Assembly (NCBI GenBank): GCA_963573315.1
Contig: OY752141.1
Coordinates: forward strand, 62,001 to 126,000
Origin: Entomortierella parvispora
Lineage: Eukaryota; Mortierellomycota; Mortierellomycetes; Mortierellales; Mortierellaceae
DNA: 64,000 nt
Direction of reading: 5' to 3'
The notes under the pieces were generated by a model that was not told the origin of the DNA, did no database searches, and saw nothing but the letters and a program-made list of their open reading frames with translations. Of this stretch, positions 10,051-23,319 are shown piece after piece (the first letter of the stretch is position 1; each line of letters begins with the position of its first letter). A program made the position numbers and the translations under genes.

Positions 10051-13000
10051 ATGTTCTCGACATTCTCAGTCCAACCGCTCCTGAGTGGCCTGAACTTGGA
10101 TGACTCTTCTCCTGGTGAAGCATCTTCATCAAGAGCTACGCAGGGCGGAGCCAGCAGCCCCGCACCAAAGTCGACAAGCATCTTCAACAGAGGTGGGAAG
10201 CCTATAGTTGAGGCACTGGATAGCTTTGGTAATATGCTGGTTTGATTTCATACCTTTTATCCTGCTTTCTGAAAGAGCTTCAAACAGAAATTGACCTATG
10301 TTTTATGAACGACCTCCACTTGGGTAGAGAGCAATCTGTATCTTGGCACGTCCTTTGGCGTCCTGCTTCACTATGTGATTGAAGAACAAATATCTTCAGA
10401 GTCGGTACGTGTTTCAGCTTCAAATATTATCAGCTCATCACGATAATATGAGCTGACATGGTGCTGTCATCTTATCCATCTTCGCAATACGCTCAGAATA
10501 TTCCTCGATCTCGACTCGTCCGACGGATGCCTCTTGGATTCGGCAAGAAACTAGTGGAAAGGATCATGGTCCTGCCTAGCATACGGATTGCGATTGTATT
10601 GTGCGGTAAGTGTCAACGTCTCCTCGCACATTAGCACCGGTTAGGAGCACAGACTAACCACGCTTCATATCGCCATAGACTCCACCCTGTCATTCTTCAA
10701 TCTTCCATCATTCACACCTTGCTCACAGCAGGCTTTCCCGCTTATCAAAGGAGTTACAGCGTTTTGTGAGGATGGCTCACAAAAAGGCCGTCCTGCAGAG
10801 GATGGAAGTATCCGAGTGTGTGTTGTAAAACGAAGGATTATTCAACACTACAGCATCTGGCCTGACGCCATATCGGATCCAAAGGTAACGTCTGTCAGCA
10901 GCACTGGTATATGGATACGAGAAGCTGTATTGTCGCTTCCGCGTTGAGTCTAACTTTCAGTTGGTAATAGGAACTCAACCTTACCAATGGGGCTTTGGTG
11001 GCGACGAGATGGAAGCACTTTGTGTGCGTGGCTGATGCAAACGACTTCAAGCTGATCGATTTACGTGTTGGACGTATGATACCCGTCCTCCCTGTAGTGC
11101 AGAGTTCCTCAACTGGATCCAATGCTCAGGTGTTAAAGCCCGTTTGTGTAGCGATTGGCGAGAACGAGTTTCTACTTGCCAGCGCTACAAGCTCCGGACA
11201 GACAGCTATCGGAATCTTTTGTTCAGGATCCGGTGACCCAGTGAGAGGAACATTGCAATGGTCCAGCTACCCTCGCTCGATTGGCATCGAGTTCCCTTAT
11301 GTAGCGGCTCTATTGCGAAACAACATCATCGAGATACACAACATCTTGGATCAAAGGCTGATCCAAACAGTGAGATTCGATCCATCTCTGGAAATCCGGA
11401 ACATTGTACAAGGTCCTGGTCTTGCTGTGTGGATGTCTGCGCTGGCGCACGTCCTCTCGTTGCAGGCTGCTTTTGCCGGAAGGTCTTCTTCTCCAGAAAT
11501 AGAAAAGATGTCACAGGACATCCACAGAATCTCTATTGTTCCCGCTCGGATTCTTGTTGCTGGAAAGGATTCCGTCTCGGCTTTGATCACAACGCCCCTC
11601 GTATTGCATGTTAGTAACTGATGCTTGGAGCCGCCCATGTCGTACCCTCTGAGTACAGTTTTCTCACGCTATCTCATATCATCTAGGCCGACGGACTTTT
11701 GCAAAAGGGGCGCGTAGAAGAAGCACTAGTCCTCTCGGAAAGGACTATGGCAACCCTTTCTTCGGAAAACCTTCATCGAGAACGGCTGCAATTCGAACTG
11801 GATTACATTTATCAGAAATCAGGACTTATATACCTTGGCGAAACACTCTTTGACGACGCGTTTGGACTGTTGCAAAAAGGCAGAATCGATCCCCGCGTTT
11901 TGATTTCCATGTTTCCGAATGTCCTCCAACAAGACAACATCACGCGGTCTGTGAATTTGTTCCGCGGCGTGAAGAACCAACTGGATCAATTGGGAACGCT
12001 ACCTGACATCAGTAAGACCCTTGTCGTCCACTGCTCATTCTATCTCCTCTCCAAACATGAATGTATTTTTAAAAAATAATGATTTTTTCTAGTCACAAGG
12101 ACTCTTTCCAAGTCTGGTAGCGATGAAAGCCACGAGTTTCGGGAGATGTCACTAAAGAATGCGACGGATGCATTCCTGACATTTCTCTTGAAATTTCACA
12201 AGGACAATATACCAAAAAAGATGACGGGACCAGCATCCCAGGTAAGCAGCAGTAATGCCGTAGCTATTTATTCAAAGTTATAGTTTATTACTGTGGTTAT
12301 TCACGCACTTTTCGCGATAGGCCACGGATACAGCGCTTTTGGGCATCTGGGTGGATAATGAGGATACAGCAAATCTACTACAACTCATTGAGTCCAAGAA
12401 TGCTTGCCAGGAAGATATCTGCGAACAGAAACTTAAAGATTCTAAACAACACTACGCTTTGTCAGTCTGGTACAAGGTCCACAAGAGATACAACGATACA
12501 TTATCAATATGGAAAGAGTACGAGCCTGTCTTTCTGTCTTTCCCGTCGGCATGAGATCGTAGGCATCAAACTAACCTACAGTCGCCTCGCACATAGATTG
12601 CTCCAGAACACACTACAAGATTCCAGCTCCAGAGTTAGCCTTCAAGAAATGGCTTCGCTATTGATGTCGCTGCAAGACATGAACTTGGTTGAGGACTATG
12701 GCTGGTGGATTGTTGAGCAGGATGAAGATATTGGATTGAAGGTAGGCAAATGATATTGTCTGTCAAAACCGCTGTAACAGATTTTGGCGCGCGGGATAAG
12801 TATCTCAACTACACCAATCTGTCAACAAACCTTTAGGTGTTCATGCCAGGGGATTCGAAGAGGGCAGTACTCTTTAATATAAATCGGATATTCGACAGGT
12901 GTCGATCAAGCCTCAGTCCCAAGGGAGCTATGACATACCTTGAATACATTGTCAGTCAACGAAAGAGCGAGGTAATCTAAACGACCAGAATGGTGGGAGG

Positions 13001-14252
13001 CATATTTTTATATCCTGCACATAAGCAAATGGCTAACATCGTCTATATTCAAAGTCTGCCGATCACCACACGGCACTTTGCTTGATGTACGTTGACAGTA
13101 TCGCGCGCCTCATTAGCGAGGCTGGGATTAGATCGAAACACATTGATAATGGTATGGGACAGCTAGCAGTCTTTGTATGAGAATTGAAACCATTTTATTC
13201 TGCAGCTGACCCTTACCATTGCTATGTGTTGAATAGTGGAAAGATTTAAAACAGAGCAGGAGGATATGTTGTTGACCTCAGCATTGACCACCAAGGTTAA
13301 AGGTGCCCAGGAAACGACCTCGACCACGTTTTTGTCGTACCTGGCGACATTACATAAAGACTTGCTCGCTCAGGTCCGAGTTAAGCTCTGCAGCTTGCTT
13401 CAGTCCTCGAGCTTATACGACCCTGAGGCAGTTCTTGCAAAGATAGACGGGACTGATTTGTTACAGTCGGAGAGGGCGATTGTACTGGCCAGGGTAATAC
13501 AATCTGCCTCTTCTCGTTTTTCTACCATGTGCGAATGATCGTGGCGTTAACATGGAGTTTTTACTACCTTGCTGCCTCTCTTAGATGTCAAAATTTGAAT
13601 CCTCAATTGCTCTCCTGGTGGCTGAAGTCAAGGATTATCAAGGAGTGGAGAGCTTTTGTTTGTACTCTGGTTCATTTCAAGCTCCAAAAAAGTCCCCCAA
13701 ATCGGCAGGATTGGATCCAAAGAAGGCAGCACTCGCTGAGGATGAAATTCGGAGAGCAATGTTTATGGCGCTACTGAAAGAGTACCTGAACATGGAGCAG
13801 GATCAGGGGGGGATGAAACTTACGCTCGGTCTACTCAGCTCTCACTCGACGTTCCTTCAAATCTCCGAGGTGAGTGCACTCGAGGCTACGTTGAAGTTGT
13901 GGCTCGGAACAATCCTCTCACTCGCACTTTCCTTCTTTCTGCACCCTAGGTCATTCATCTATTGCCGCCATATTGGTCTGTGGAGATGCTCCAGGAATAC
14001 TTGCTACGGTCTCTACGAAGGAGCTACCATCAGCGGAAAGAGTTGCAGGTGGTCAAGAGTCTCTGCTTGAGCGAAAACTTGCGGATAAGCGATGAGCTCT
14101 ATAAGCTATACGAGTCGCAGGGACCTGTTGTAGTCACGGCGGACGATGTGTGTCATGTCTGTGGTGAGGCTGTAGCGGACTCGGTCTTCATGAGAACACC
14201 AGACTTGCAAACTGTGCACCTGCACTGTGGGCCCCAGCCGCCACCAAAATAA
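10051..14252 (+). CDS. VPS3: CORVET tethering subunit, VPS3/TGFBRAP1 type
   Basis: Large CNH/clathrin-repeat protein of endosomal tethering complexes. Exons: 10051-10228, 10328-10404, 10497-10605, 10679-10884, 10971-11609, 11687-12011, 12093-12241, 12321-12517, 12582-12741, 12837-12971, 13055-13151, 13237-13493, 13585-13869, 13950-14252; 1038 aa. The N-terminal CNH-like region has ESNLYLGTSFGVLLHYVIEE, close to the matching stretch of TGFBRAP1. Helical, clathrin-heavy-chain-like repeats follow. The C-terminus carries a CHVCGEAVADSVFMRTPD and VHLHC zinc-type motif shared with VPS39/TGFBRAP1. VPS39 (HOPS) is the alternative, but the N-terminal motif favours Vps3. The stop lies inside AATAAA (14248-14253), only about 145 bp before the CDC45 ATG. 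Confidence 0.85.
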
Positions 14253-14395
14253 AATGGAGCCCTTAAGAAACGTGTATTGTGATGTTGGTTCGCGTTGATG
14301 CAGTGTCTCGCCCTCTTCTTTCATTCACCCCTTTGTTATCCTCTCCTCACTGCATCTTTGCCCCCTAGCCCCAGCACCTGGATTCCGCATTCTGA

Positions 14396-16892
14396 ATGGG
14401 ACATGTCAAACTCACAAACTACTCGCTCGCATACAAACGCATCAAGAATGCGGCGTTCGAGGGGGGCGGTGGAGGTTCAAGCACCGTCCTGTTCTTGGTA
14501 GCGGCAGACGTAGATGCGATCTGTGCATTCCGGATATGGACCGTAAGCACCGGCTGGGACTCAAGGCGTGGAGTCTTTGCCAGAGGATGTACACTGATTT
14601 CAATGTTCTTTTTGAATTAGACGCTACTTAAATCGGACAGTATCAGTTATGTAGTTGTACCTGTGACTGGGATGGAGGACGTCAAGACCGGGATCAAGAA
14701 CATGAGTCAGTCTGTAAGTGTGGACAACTTGATTTTGCCCAATAGCGTCGAAAATAACTGTATCATTGACTAGTTGACTTTGCGATGGCCGGACAAAAAC
14801 ATCTGCCTTTTAGATCCGATCCGTTGTGATGCTGAACTGTGGAGGAATCTTCAATCTCGAGGACTATATCGATCTTTCGGAAGAGGTTACGATCTATATC
14901 CTGGATAGCCACCGTCCAGTAAATCTTAGAAACGCCTTCTGGAACAACGAGATCATTGTATTTCACGAAACGGATCTGGACAGGGATCTCGTTGCCGAGA
15001 AGGAAGCAATTCTGTTCACTGAGGTAGATGCAGCGAAGTACTCAAGCTAAATGGAAAAAAAGGGGTTTCTCCGGAAATTGACATTTTTTCAACTCTGGCT
15101 ACTAGGAAAACGAATATATTCCTCAAGACGACGATGAAGACGACGATGATGACGAGCATTTAGACAGAGAGGACTCAGAAGGTAGTGAAGATGATGACGG
15201 CAACCCCAGGCGGCAAAGGAGGCGTACAGGACTGGAGACTGAAGTCTCTGTCGGCAGCGTGAACAAGAAATGGAAGGAATCACAATCTGTTCTGGTTGAC
15301 TACATGTCCAAAGGACTAGTCTATGGCGCCTCGGTTGCAAATCAGTGTTACGCGATGGCCCTGCAGCTTGACCGCACCACCCTGGATATTTTGTGGCTAG
15401 CCATAGTTGGGATGACATCACAGTACCTTTGCGAGCAAATAAGCCACAGGGACTATAGTCGAGCTGTTCGAGGACTTAAGGATGAGTCGGAAAGACTTAC
15501 GCCAAAGGGACCAGATACAACTGCCAGCGCAACAAGGGGCAACGGAGTAGATGCGATTATTCTCGGAGATTTGATTGCCCCTGAGGATGGTACCATTCGT
15601 AGTTCTGATGAGTTCCGATTTATGATGGTCCGACATTGGTCACTATACGACAGTATGTATCACTCCAACTACGTTGCGTCCCGACTCGGCATTTGGAGGG
15701 ATCCTGGTCGGAAACGCTTGATGGCCTTGCTTGCCAAGATGGGGTAGGTGCCTAGAGTGATCGATGGCTGCTATGACTGCTCTATGACAGGATTATATCG
15801 GCGACCTCCAAGAAACTAACTGTGATGCTGTTATTTCCGTAGGTTCTCTTTGGAAGAGTGTCAGCAGGGGTTTGCGCACATGAGCATTGATCTCAAAAAA
15901 ATTCTCAAGGATCGGATCCAACTCGTTGCACCTGAATATGGCCTCCACGAAATTCTATACGAGTCTTTTACTCGTGCGTCTGGATACCAAGGCCCGATGA
16001 GCGCGAGCGATGTGGCCTATGCTGTCAGCAGCCTAATGGAATTGACTCCAGATGCGGCTGTCGCTTTAGGCTATCGACAGGAGTGGATTGCAGATCAGAA
16101 AAAGGACAGCGGGAACAACTCCACAGACGATCCGAATAGCAATGATTCAGGACAGTCATCTTCATGGTGGCACGCCAACTTTTACAGCGCTTGCGATTCG
16201 TTGGATATGTCAGGAGGAGTCGAAGGTGGAAATCATCTCAGACGGGGACTAGAGATTGGCATGAAGATCCAAAAGGCGGTTGTTCGACAGGCGATTGCTG
16301 TAATCGAGAAACAATTGATTACTTCGCTCTCCAGGCATCGATTTGCGATTCTGGAGAACGGGCCTGATTTGCCAGTCTTTTGGAATCCTCTGGCACTCGA
16401 CAAGTTGGCACAGTTCCTTGTATACGCTATCCGGGTACGTTGCTGCCACGGCGATCAAAAGTAGATTGCTTTTACTTGATATGAACAGAAGTGACTGACT
16501 TGTTTTTTTTTCTATTATGCTCTTTCAGGAATACGGCAGTGCCAAAGCTAACTATCGACAAATGCCTCTTATTGTGATGGTATTCAAGGAGGACACGAGA
16601 ACCTACATTGCCACAGGCGTGATTGGGTCGCCAGTGCTGGGCGAAGTGAAACCAAAGTAAGCAAACGAGCGAGAACGCGTCAGGGGCGAGCATGTGCGAC
16701 GGCCTCTTTCTTTGTAGTGAACTAATCTGTTGTCGTCGTTTTATCAATAGCACATTCGGCAACATCTTTGAGAAGCTTGCGTATAACGACAAGCTAGCCA
16801 TCCGACCTGTAGGATTCAGTCGGACGGTGATCGAGGTGGATGAGAGCGACCACCTCCAGGTGGCCAGGATGGCTGGCAAGTACATGCGGTGA
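14396..16892 (+). CDS. CDC45: DNA replication initiation factor Cdc45
   Basis: Cdc45 joins MCM2-7 and GINS to form the CMG replicative helicase in the nucleus; it is an inactive relative of DHH phosphoesterases. Exons: 14396-14542, 14621-14713, 14814-15023, 15106-15743, 15843-16434, 16529-16656, 16751-16892; 649 aa, near the usual length. Conserved stretches include VLFLVAADVDAICAFRIW, VMLNCGG, VTIYILDSHRPVNLRNAF, LDILWLAIVGMTSQY, EFRFMMVRHWSLYDSMYHS and YVASRLGIW. A highly acidic insert (QDDDEDDDDDEH onward) in exon 4 matches the acidic loop of other Cdc45 proteins. It starts 143 bp after the VPS3-like stop, so its promoter must be compact or overlap the upstream 3' end. Confidence 0.96.
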
Positions 16893-17423
16893 TGTGTCTT
16901 GTAGAGTGTAGACCCAAGGAGTCAACCATTGTGGCCACCTGAAGGTGCTTGCACAACGAAAAATAGATTGGGAACGGCCCAAAGGTCTCCTCCCCCATTT
17001 CAAAAAGCACTGGAACCATGCAAATAGCACGTGCAAAAACGATTTTTTTTTCTTTTGGGATATCATCATCATCGCAGATAGACACATCGGCGATATCCGT
17101 GCAAACACGCCCAAGCAAGCACCTGCAAGCAAGCACGCACGCACAGGAAACAAGACACACCGCAACTGGGCTGGCAAAACGCTTCCAATCCCTTCCCATC
17201 GTTGCTCTGCTCTCTTTCCCATCCCTTCTCATTCCATCCATTGCATGTCACATCCTCGTTCTTGGCTCTGAATCCATCCTTGTCTCCTTCTCCACCCCCC
17301 CCTCTCTCTCCCCTTCGCCCAGTCTTCCACAGGCTGGCCTCCACTCCTACTCACCACTTCGCCCCTTGTCACATCCATTCAAACAGACCCAGCCCTTGAC
17401 ATCTTCCTACTCCGCATTGACCA
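16893..17423. other. Intergenic, CDC45 3' end and J-protein promoter
   Basis: About 530 bp without a supported gene. The distal half is strongly C/T-rich on the + strand (around 17280-17400), the same pyrimidine-rich leader style seen before several other genes here. Confidence 0.6.
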
Positions 17424-19493
17424 ATGTCTTTCCTACCGAACCTCGCATATGGCGTCGCCTCAACGGTCTGGTCTGGCACCACGGCTGCATTGGGCAAAGG
17501 CCAACCTAGCAAACCTGCCACCAGTACAACCCTCACAGGCCCTGGCACTCACCATAACCACAGTCGTCATCAGCATGGTGGATCTGCACAGAGCAACGGC
17601 ACTGCCCATGGCCCCAACAGCAGTAACAGCAGCAAGCGATACTCTCACAGTCGACGACCTAGCAACACCAATTACAACTTTAGTCGCAGCAACCCTAATG
17701 GTCCCTCCTCGTCGCCCATGACCCCACCCCATTCGCCAAATCATTACAGCCAAAGTGGCTCTCACTCTGGGAGTTCCTCCTCTGGGGACCGTCGCTCCCG
17801 CAGCAAGAGGGACCCATCCATTTCCTCCACTCCAAGGACGCCACCTTCTTCACCGCAACTGAGTTCTGCAGACACATTCGATAACCAGCCGCCCTTGCCT
17901 TCCTCTCACAACTTTTCGCGCAAGAGACCCTCTCCCGAGACTAGTAGAACCTCCTCTTCCCACTCGCACAGCCATTCCAGCTCTCACCATAGCCATCACC
18001 GAAATAGCTACCAGCAACAGCCAAACGGCAGCACATATGGCTCTGCTCAGCGAGGTCATGGTTCAGAAGGCTCAAAGAGAGAGGCAGACGCCCCAAAGGT
18101 TGCACCGCCAAAGACGGCCGAAGAGCGCTACAAGATCGTAGACGAGATTTTGGAGACCGAGAACCTGTATCGCGTTCTTGCTGTTAGTCGCACGGCGACC
18201 GCCGAAGAGATTCGAAGGTAATTGCAATCAAAGAAAGAGGCGCGCGCACCCCCACAATTGTACACGCATGCGGAGCCCTCTGGACCATTGTAAAAATAGG
18301 TTTTATTTGTTCATTCGAGCTCTGTTTCTAACGCTCGAGATGATCTATTGTTCTTCCATTATCTGTTATCTACACTAGGGCCTACATTGCAAAGTCAAGG
18401 GTCTGCCATCCCGACAAATTCCCAGAGTATCCGCGGGCGACCGAGGCATTTCAGAGTGAGTTTCGTGTGATGACGGTGAAGACGATATTGCATTTGCACG
18501 GGGCAGCTCCGTCCGTGTCTTCTTGTGTCGAATGGCAGCCCAAGCCCAAACAAAAAGAGTCTTTTTACACGTGGCGACACGCGTCCTTGGCCCTTTTTTT
18601 TTTTTTTTTTTTTTTTGCATTTGACACTTTTGCTCGTGGCTGACCCGCGCATGCTTCTCCTTTTCGTTTCTTTCCTTCGGTGCATAGAACTGTCCCTGGC
18701 GTACGAAACCCTGTCCAAGCCGTCGTCTAGATTTGTCTACGACTCTACTGGAGGCTCCTCCCGCAACAGTATCGGTGGCGACGAGACCCTGCAGAGTGTC
18801 CTCTCTCAAGTCTTTTTCGAATTTATGGATGGTGACTTTGAAGTCATTCGGAACATGATCAGTAAGTCTCTGGCTTTTTTTCTTTCGAGAGTGGTTTTTT
18901 TTTCTTCCAATGTGTCTCCAAAAACGCCCAGGCTAACATGGCTCTCTTTATCTCCGCTTTCCAGACACGATGAACAACACTACCGGAGGGGTACGACTAG
19001 GCGAAGACGTGATTGGGGTCATTGAAGAAATGTTTATTCGACTTCGATTTGTCCTGCATGGTGAGAACCTGATTTCTGAATTCTTGTGTGGTAACAAGGA
19101 GAGTCTGCTTGAAGAGTGACCTAACGCTATATTACTATTATTCGTGACCATCCAGGATGTAAAAAGTACATGGCATTGGTTCACGACGAGGTCCAGCAAC
19201 TCTCGGAAATCCATCACAACATGCGTTCGCTCGCGTATCTGGACGTGCTGGGTCGGTTCCGTCTGACGCTCAAACTGTCCAAAGTGATGTTGACTATCCC
19301 GATGATCATCCAGGACGAGATGCGGCGAGAAATAGCAGTGGCTGCAGCGTTGGAAGGTGGGTCGGATCAGGACGAGAATGGTAGCACCAAGAAGAATGCT
19401 GGGATTGTGGGCACCGTGTTCCTGAATGACCGAGTGGAGACGGTGCTGAAGAAGGTCGTGTCTGCGATCGAGACTGGCGAACGATGGGTGTAA
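17424..19493 (+). CDS. J-domain (DnaJ-like) co-chaperone
   Basis: Hsp70 co-chaperone by domain content. Exons 17424-18217, 18379-18455, 18688-18861, 18965-19060 and 19156-19493 give 492 aa. The first about 230 residues are low-complexity Ser/His/Asn-rich sequence, probably disordered. The J domain begins around ENLYRVLAVSRTATAEEIRR; its HPD triad is at residues 275-277, followed by FQKLSLAYETLSKPSSR. The C-terminal half is helical with GEDVIGVIEEMFIRLRFVLH, ends ETGERWV, and matches no substrate domain I know. There is no Gly/Phe-rich linker or zinc finger, so it is class III (C-type). The J-domain is split by introns within Arg265 and just after EAFQ. Intron 2 carries a 23-nt T tract. Confidence 0.85.
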
Positions 19494-20155
19494 TCTGAAG
19501 ACAAGTGGATCGAGTCAAGTCGAGAGGTCGATGGGAGGAAAGGAGGGCGCGACAGACAGACAGACAATGTCAACAGCACAGAGCAGAGCAAGGCCTTGTT
19601 CGTTGTTGGCACACCATTTATTCAGGCAGAGTGAGCACGCATAGACGATACCAGGTTTCCTGTTCTTGGAGCCATTGTAGAATATATTATTATTATTATT
19701 ATTGACAGCAAAAAAACAAAGCTGCTGCCTTTGGCCTGCATGTGCGCCGACGATGATGAGCGTGGCTTACATGGCATTCTTCCCGTCCTTGGTGTGGCAC
19801 ATGGCTTGGAGCGCAGAAGAACAAGGCAGCAACCCAGCCAAAGCCGCTAGCCCCCCACGAGCGCGCGAGCGAGTGACTCGACTCTGTCGTCTTTGGGCGT
19901 GGTCGCCTCCAGCTCCTTTTTTCCCTTTTTTTTCCCTCGCTTTCCGCTGCCCCATTCGTCTCTTTCCATTCCTCCTTTGCTTGTCCTCCCTCCCTCCTCT
20001 CTTTCTTTCCATCCACTCTGATTCATCTTCTCCCCCTTCCCCTGTCACCCATACTGTAGCATCCTGCCTGACCCCTGTTGGTCTGCATCCTTCGAAATCA
20101 CCCTCCTGTTACCCTGCTCAGTGTCGAGTCCCGTCAGCTACATTGCAAACGAGAG
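19494..20155. other. Intergenic, with an (ATT)n microsatellite
   Basis: About 660 bp without a recognised gene. It includes a trinucleotide ATT run around 19685-19703 and a C/T-rich block (about 19910-20045) just before the importin-like gene, probably its promoter and leader. Confidence 0.55.
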
Positions 20156-23100
20156 ATGCTCTCCCTCCGTCCGACCGCCACCAAGCCGCGTGCTGTCTCG
20201 CAACAGAAGCAGAAAGGGTCCAATGCCCAACGGGACCACCCTCAGGACGACCATGACGAGGAGGAGGATCTGATTGAACAACTCAACAGGAAGCTCTCCA
20301 ATGTGACATTGAACCCACCCAGCGCCATTCCTGACGAGATGAATCTGTCCGACATTTCGACCATGGTAAATTGCGAGACCTTTTTCCATTTTTTTTTTTT
20401 TTTTTTTTTTTTGCTTCCTAATCAGTCGCGGAGCGAAACGAACGGACGCGCGTTTTCTCATACAGCAACAGCAGTGGAAAAAACGCGCGCGTCATAGATA
20501 AGCTCCGCCAAAGGGGGAGGAGGGCTCGACCTCACTCTTACTCTCCCTGTCGACCCATGGATGTGTTTTTTCCTCCTTCTCTTGACAAAACACGCTACCA
20601 GAAAAAAAAAATGCAAAATACAAAAAAACAACAGCGTGCGGAATGAAAGGTGATGAATTTGCAGCCACTTTTCAGTTACTGACACAGTTCTTCGGCATTC
20701 TCATTCCTCATATCATGTAGTTGCCTGCGTTTGCTCAGCCTCTTTACAATCTGTTGGCCTCTGGTGTTCGTGAGCAGCAACAGCTGGCTATGGTCCGCAT
20801 TCGAAAATATCTCTCTTTGCGTATGTTTTACGTCCTCGTTGGTTGCCCTGCGTTAGCACGGGAGCTTTTTTTTTTTTTTTTTTTTTGAAAGGCTGCTCAC
20901 ACTCCCTCCTCATCTTCTTTCCACCTCTCTACCAGAGGATGTCTTGCCTAGAATCGATAATGTCCTGGCGTTAGAATGCACTCACTTCTTTATCAGCTTT
21001 CTCAACATGAGCGATTGCCCTGATCTTCAGGTATAGACGGAACTCTGTCCATGATCACCCTGGCGTCTCAACTCTTGTTGGAATACTCACTCCTCTTGTC
21101 ATTGCTGTGCATGTGTCCATAGTACGAGACCGCGTGGGTCGTTACAAACATCGCGGTAAGGTCGACGGGAAAAGGACATTCGCGGCCTTGCAGACTGTGG
21201 AAACAGCATCACCAACTTTTGCTAATATCACGTTATTGCTTTGTTGACATTTTTAGGCTGGAACCACTGCACAAACAGAGCGTCTGGTAGCTGCTGGTAT
21301 TTTGGCGCCGCTGATTCACAATTTGCGCGTGTCCAGATGTATCCATGTCCAGACCCAGGTACGTACAGGATATCTTCAGGAAAGGAGGAGAAGGTATTGA
21401 CTGATTGTTCCTGAGAACTGCTGATCATTTACTGGAATGGCTCTATTTCATCTGCGATGTAGACAATTTGGGCACTCGGAAACATTTCGGGCGATGGACC
21501 TCCGTACAGGGATCTTATCTTACGATCTGGGGCGCTTGAAGTGATCTTGTCTCTAATTGAAATGTGCGAAGATCCCTCTGTTGCAAAGGATCAAAAGTAC
21601 ATGATTCTGAGAATTGCCGTTTGGTGCGTTTCGAACCTTTGCAGGGGAAGTGGTCGATGTGCTCCAGAGTGGTTGCAGGTAACCTCTTTCGCTTGATCAT
21701 TCTTTGCTACTCAGAATGGTTTGACAGAAAACTGATCGCTGTGTTGCTCAATATTTTTCTGATATCATCGCTGTTACAGGTCTCTCCAGCTTTTCCAATG
21801 TTGCGACGACTCATGTATATTGACGACACGGAAATTTTGGCCGATACTTGGTATGGATCTGGTCAATTATGACTGGAGGGCGAGTATACACTTGGAATAG
21901 TGACTGACAGGCTGCTTTTAACTCTGTTCTTTTTTAGCTGGGCTATGTGTCGAATCCTCAATGGCACGCACAAGATGAATCTGGAGACGGTTGTGATTGA
22001 CCGTGAACTCTGCTCTCGTTTTGTGGCTCTCCTGAGGTAAATATCCGAAGTAGTGATATGTCAGTGGCATATCTGAAATTGACAGTTTTGTCGTCACTCG
22101 ATAGCGAACCACATCCTACGATTCAAGTGCCGTCACTTCGCTCTCTTATCAACATTGCATCTGGACCAGAGCATCATACACAGCTGTTGATTGATGCGAA
22201 TGCTATCCCGGTCCTTGGCTCTTTGGACTTGTTGGCTCATCGGAATAGTACCATTCGAAGGGACGCTCTTCTTGGTATCTCCAACATCACAGCAGGCACA
22301 TCTGATCAAGTGCGGGAAGTTACTGTACAGGATAACGGCAGCGTTATGAGTCGAGTTCTGGAGATTCTCAAACGAGGTGACATTGGAGGGGAAGACTCTG
22401 ATGATGGACAAGAGAATCGCGAGGAAGGTGGTGATTGGCGCGTTTTGCGAGAGGCAGCCTGGGTGGTTAGCAACGCTACAAGCGTCTTGGATCTTGAGAT
22501 TACAGGGTAAATGGAGCACTATACCGCAGTGTTTGTATCATTTTTGTCCTGAATCCGAATTCCCGGTCAAAGTTAACCGGTTTCTTTGTTATCAACTTGC
22601 ATAGACATCTCGTGTACCGATTGGATCTGTTGCCCTCCATTGCACAGTTGGTAGATCCTCGCAAGGATCGAAAGGCCCACTACGTTCTCCCAGCGCTTGG
22701 TCTTTCACATCCAGCACTTTTGACAAAGTTGTTGGATATCGTCTTTAATGTGCTCCGGTGTAACGAGCACCACCCCAAGGAGGAGTTTATGAAGATGTGG
22801 GTGAATGACTGTGAAGGAGGCTTGATCCTTTTGGAGCTCTTGAGGCTTTCTTCCGGCCAGTCGCCCAACGATACCCAACTTCGTCATTTGGACAACAACA
22901 AGATGATTCCCCGTCCTCTTCAACACTTGAGGTTCAACCTGGACGAGACTTCTAGTCCCATACCATCGCCAAGCTTGAACCTGGGGTCCTCGGTTAAGAA
23001 GCGCGTAGAGACCATTTTGGAAAACTTTTTCGAGTTTGGCTCTGAGAATGACGGATTTGGACCTTTCTTCTCAGAGAGGAGGCCAGGACCTCCTGCGAAC

Positions 23101-23319
23101 GGAGGCCGTAATGGTAACCGTCATCAAACGGTGCGGGGAGATGGATATGGATCAGACGAAGACTTTGACGAGGAATTGGAGGACGACCTAGACTACCATT
23201 CTAAAGGGGGTCATTATGAGAAAGAGTCGTATTATGGATCGTCCAAATCGGCATCGCACGACGTAGACTTTGATATTGATGACATGGAGGAGCGAGTGGG
23301 CAAGATGAACTTGGCGTAA
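20156..23319 (+). CDS. Divergent importin-alpha-like ARM-repeat protein
   Basis: Resembles karyopherin alpha, the adaptor that binds nuclear localisation signals. Exons: 20156-20365, 20721-20820, 20936-21030, 21123-21155 (33 nt), 21257-21358, 21463-21678, 21780-21850, 21938-22036, 22105-22506, 22605-23319; 680 aa. ARM signature helices with the NLS-groove Trp/Asn pattern are visible: ETAWVVTNIAAGT, QTIWALGNISGDGPPYRD, IAVWCVSNLCRG and AAWVVSNAT; the fourth reads CWAMCRILNG, with Arg replacing Asn. The N-terminus is acidic and Gln-rich and lacks the Arg/Lys clusters of an importin-beta-binding domain. The tail after about residue 560 is Gly/Asp/Glu-rich, ending VGKMNLA. Canonical importin-alpha is about 530 aa with an IBB, so this may be a paralogue with altered transport behaviour. 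The first intron (355 nt) could hide a short exon. Confidence 0.82.
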
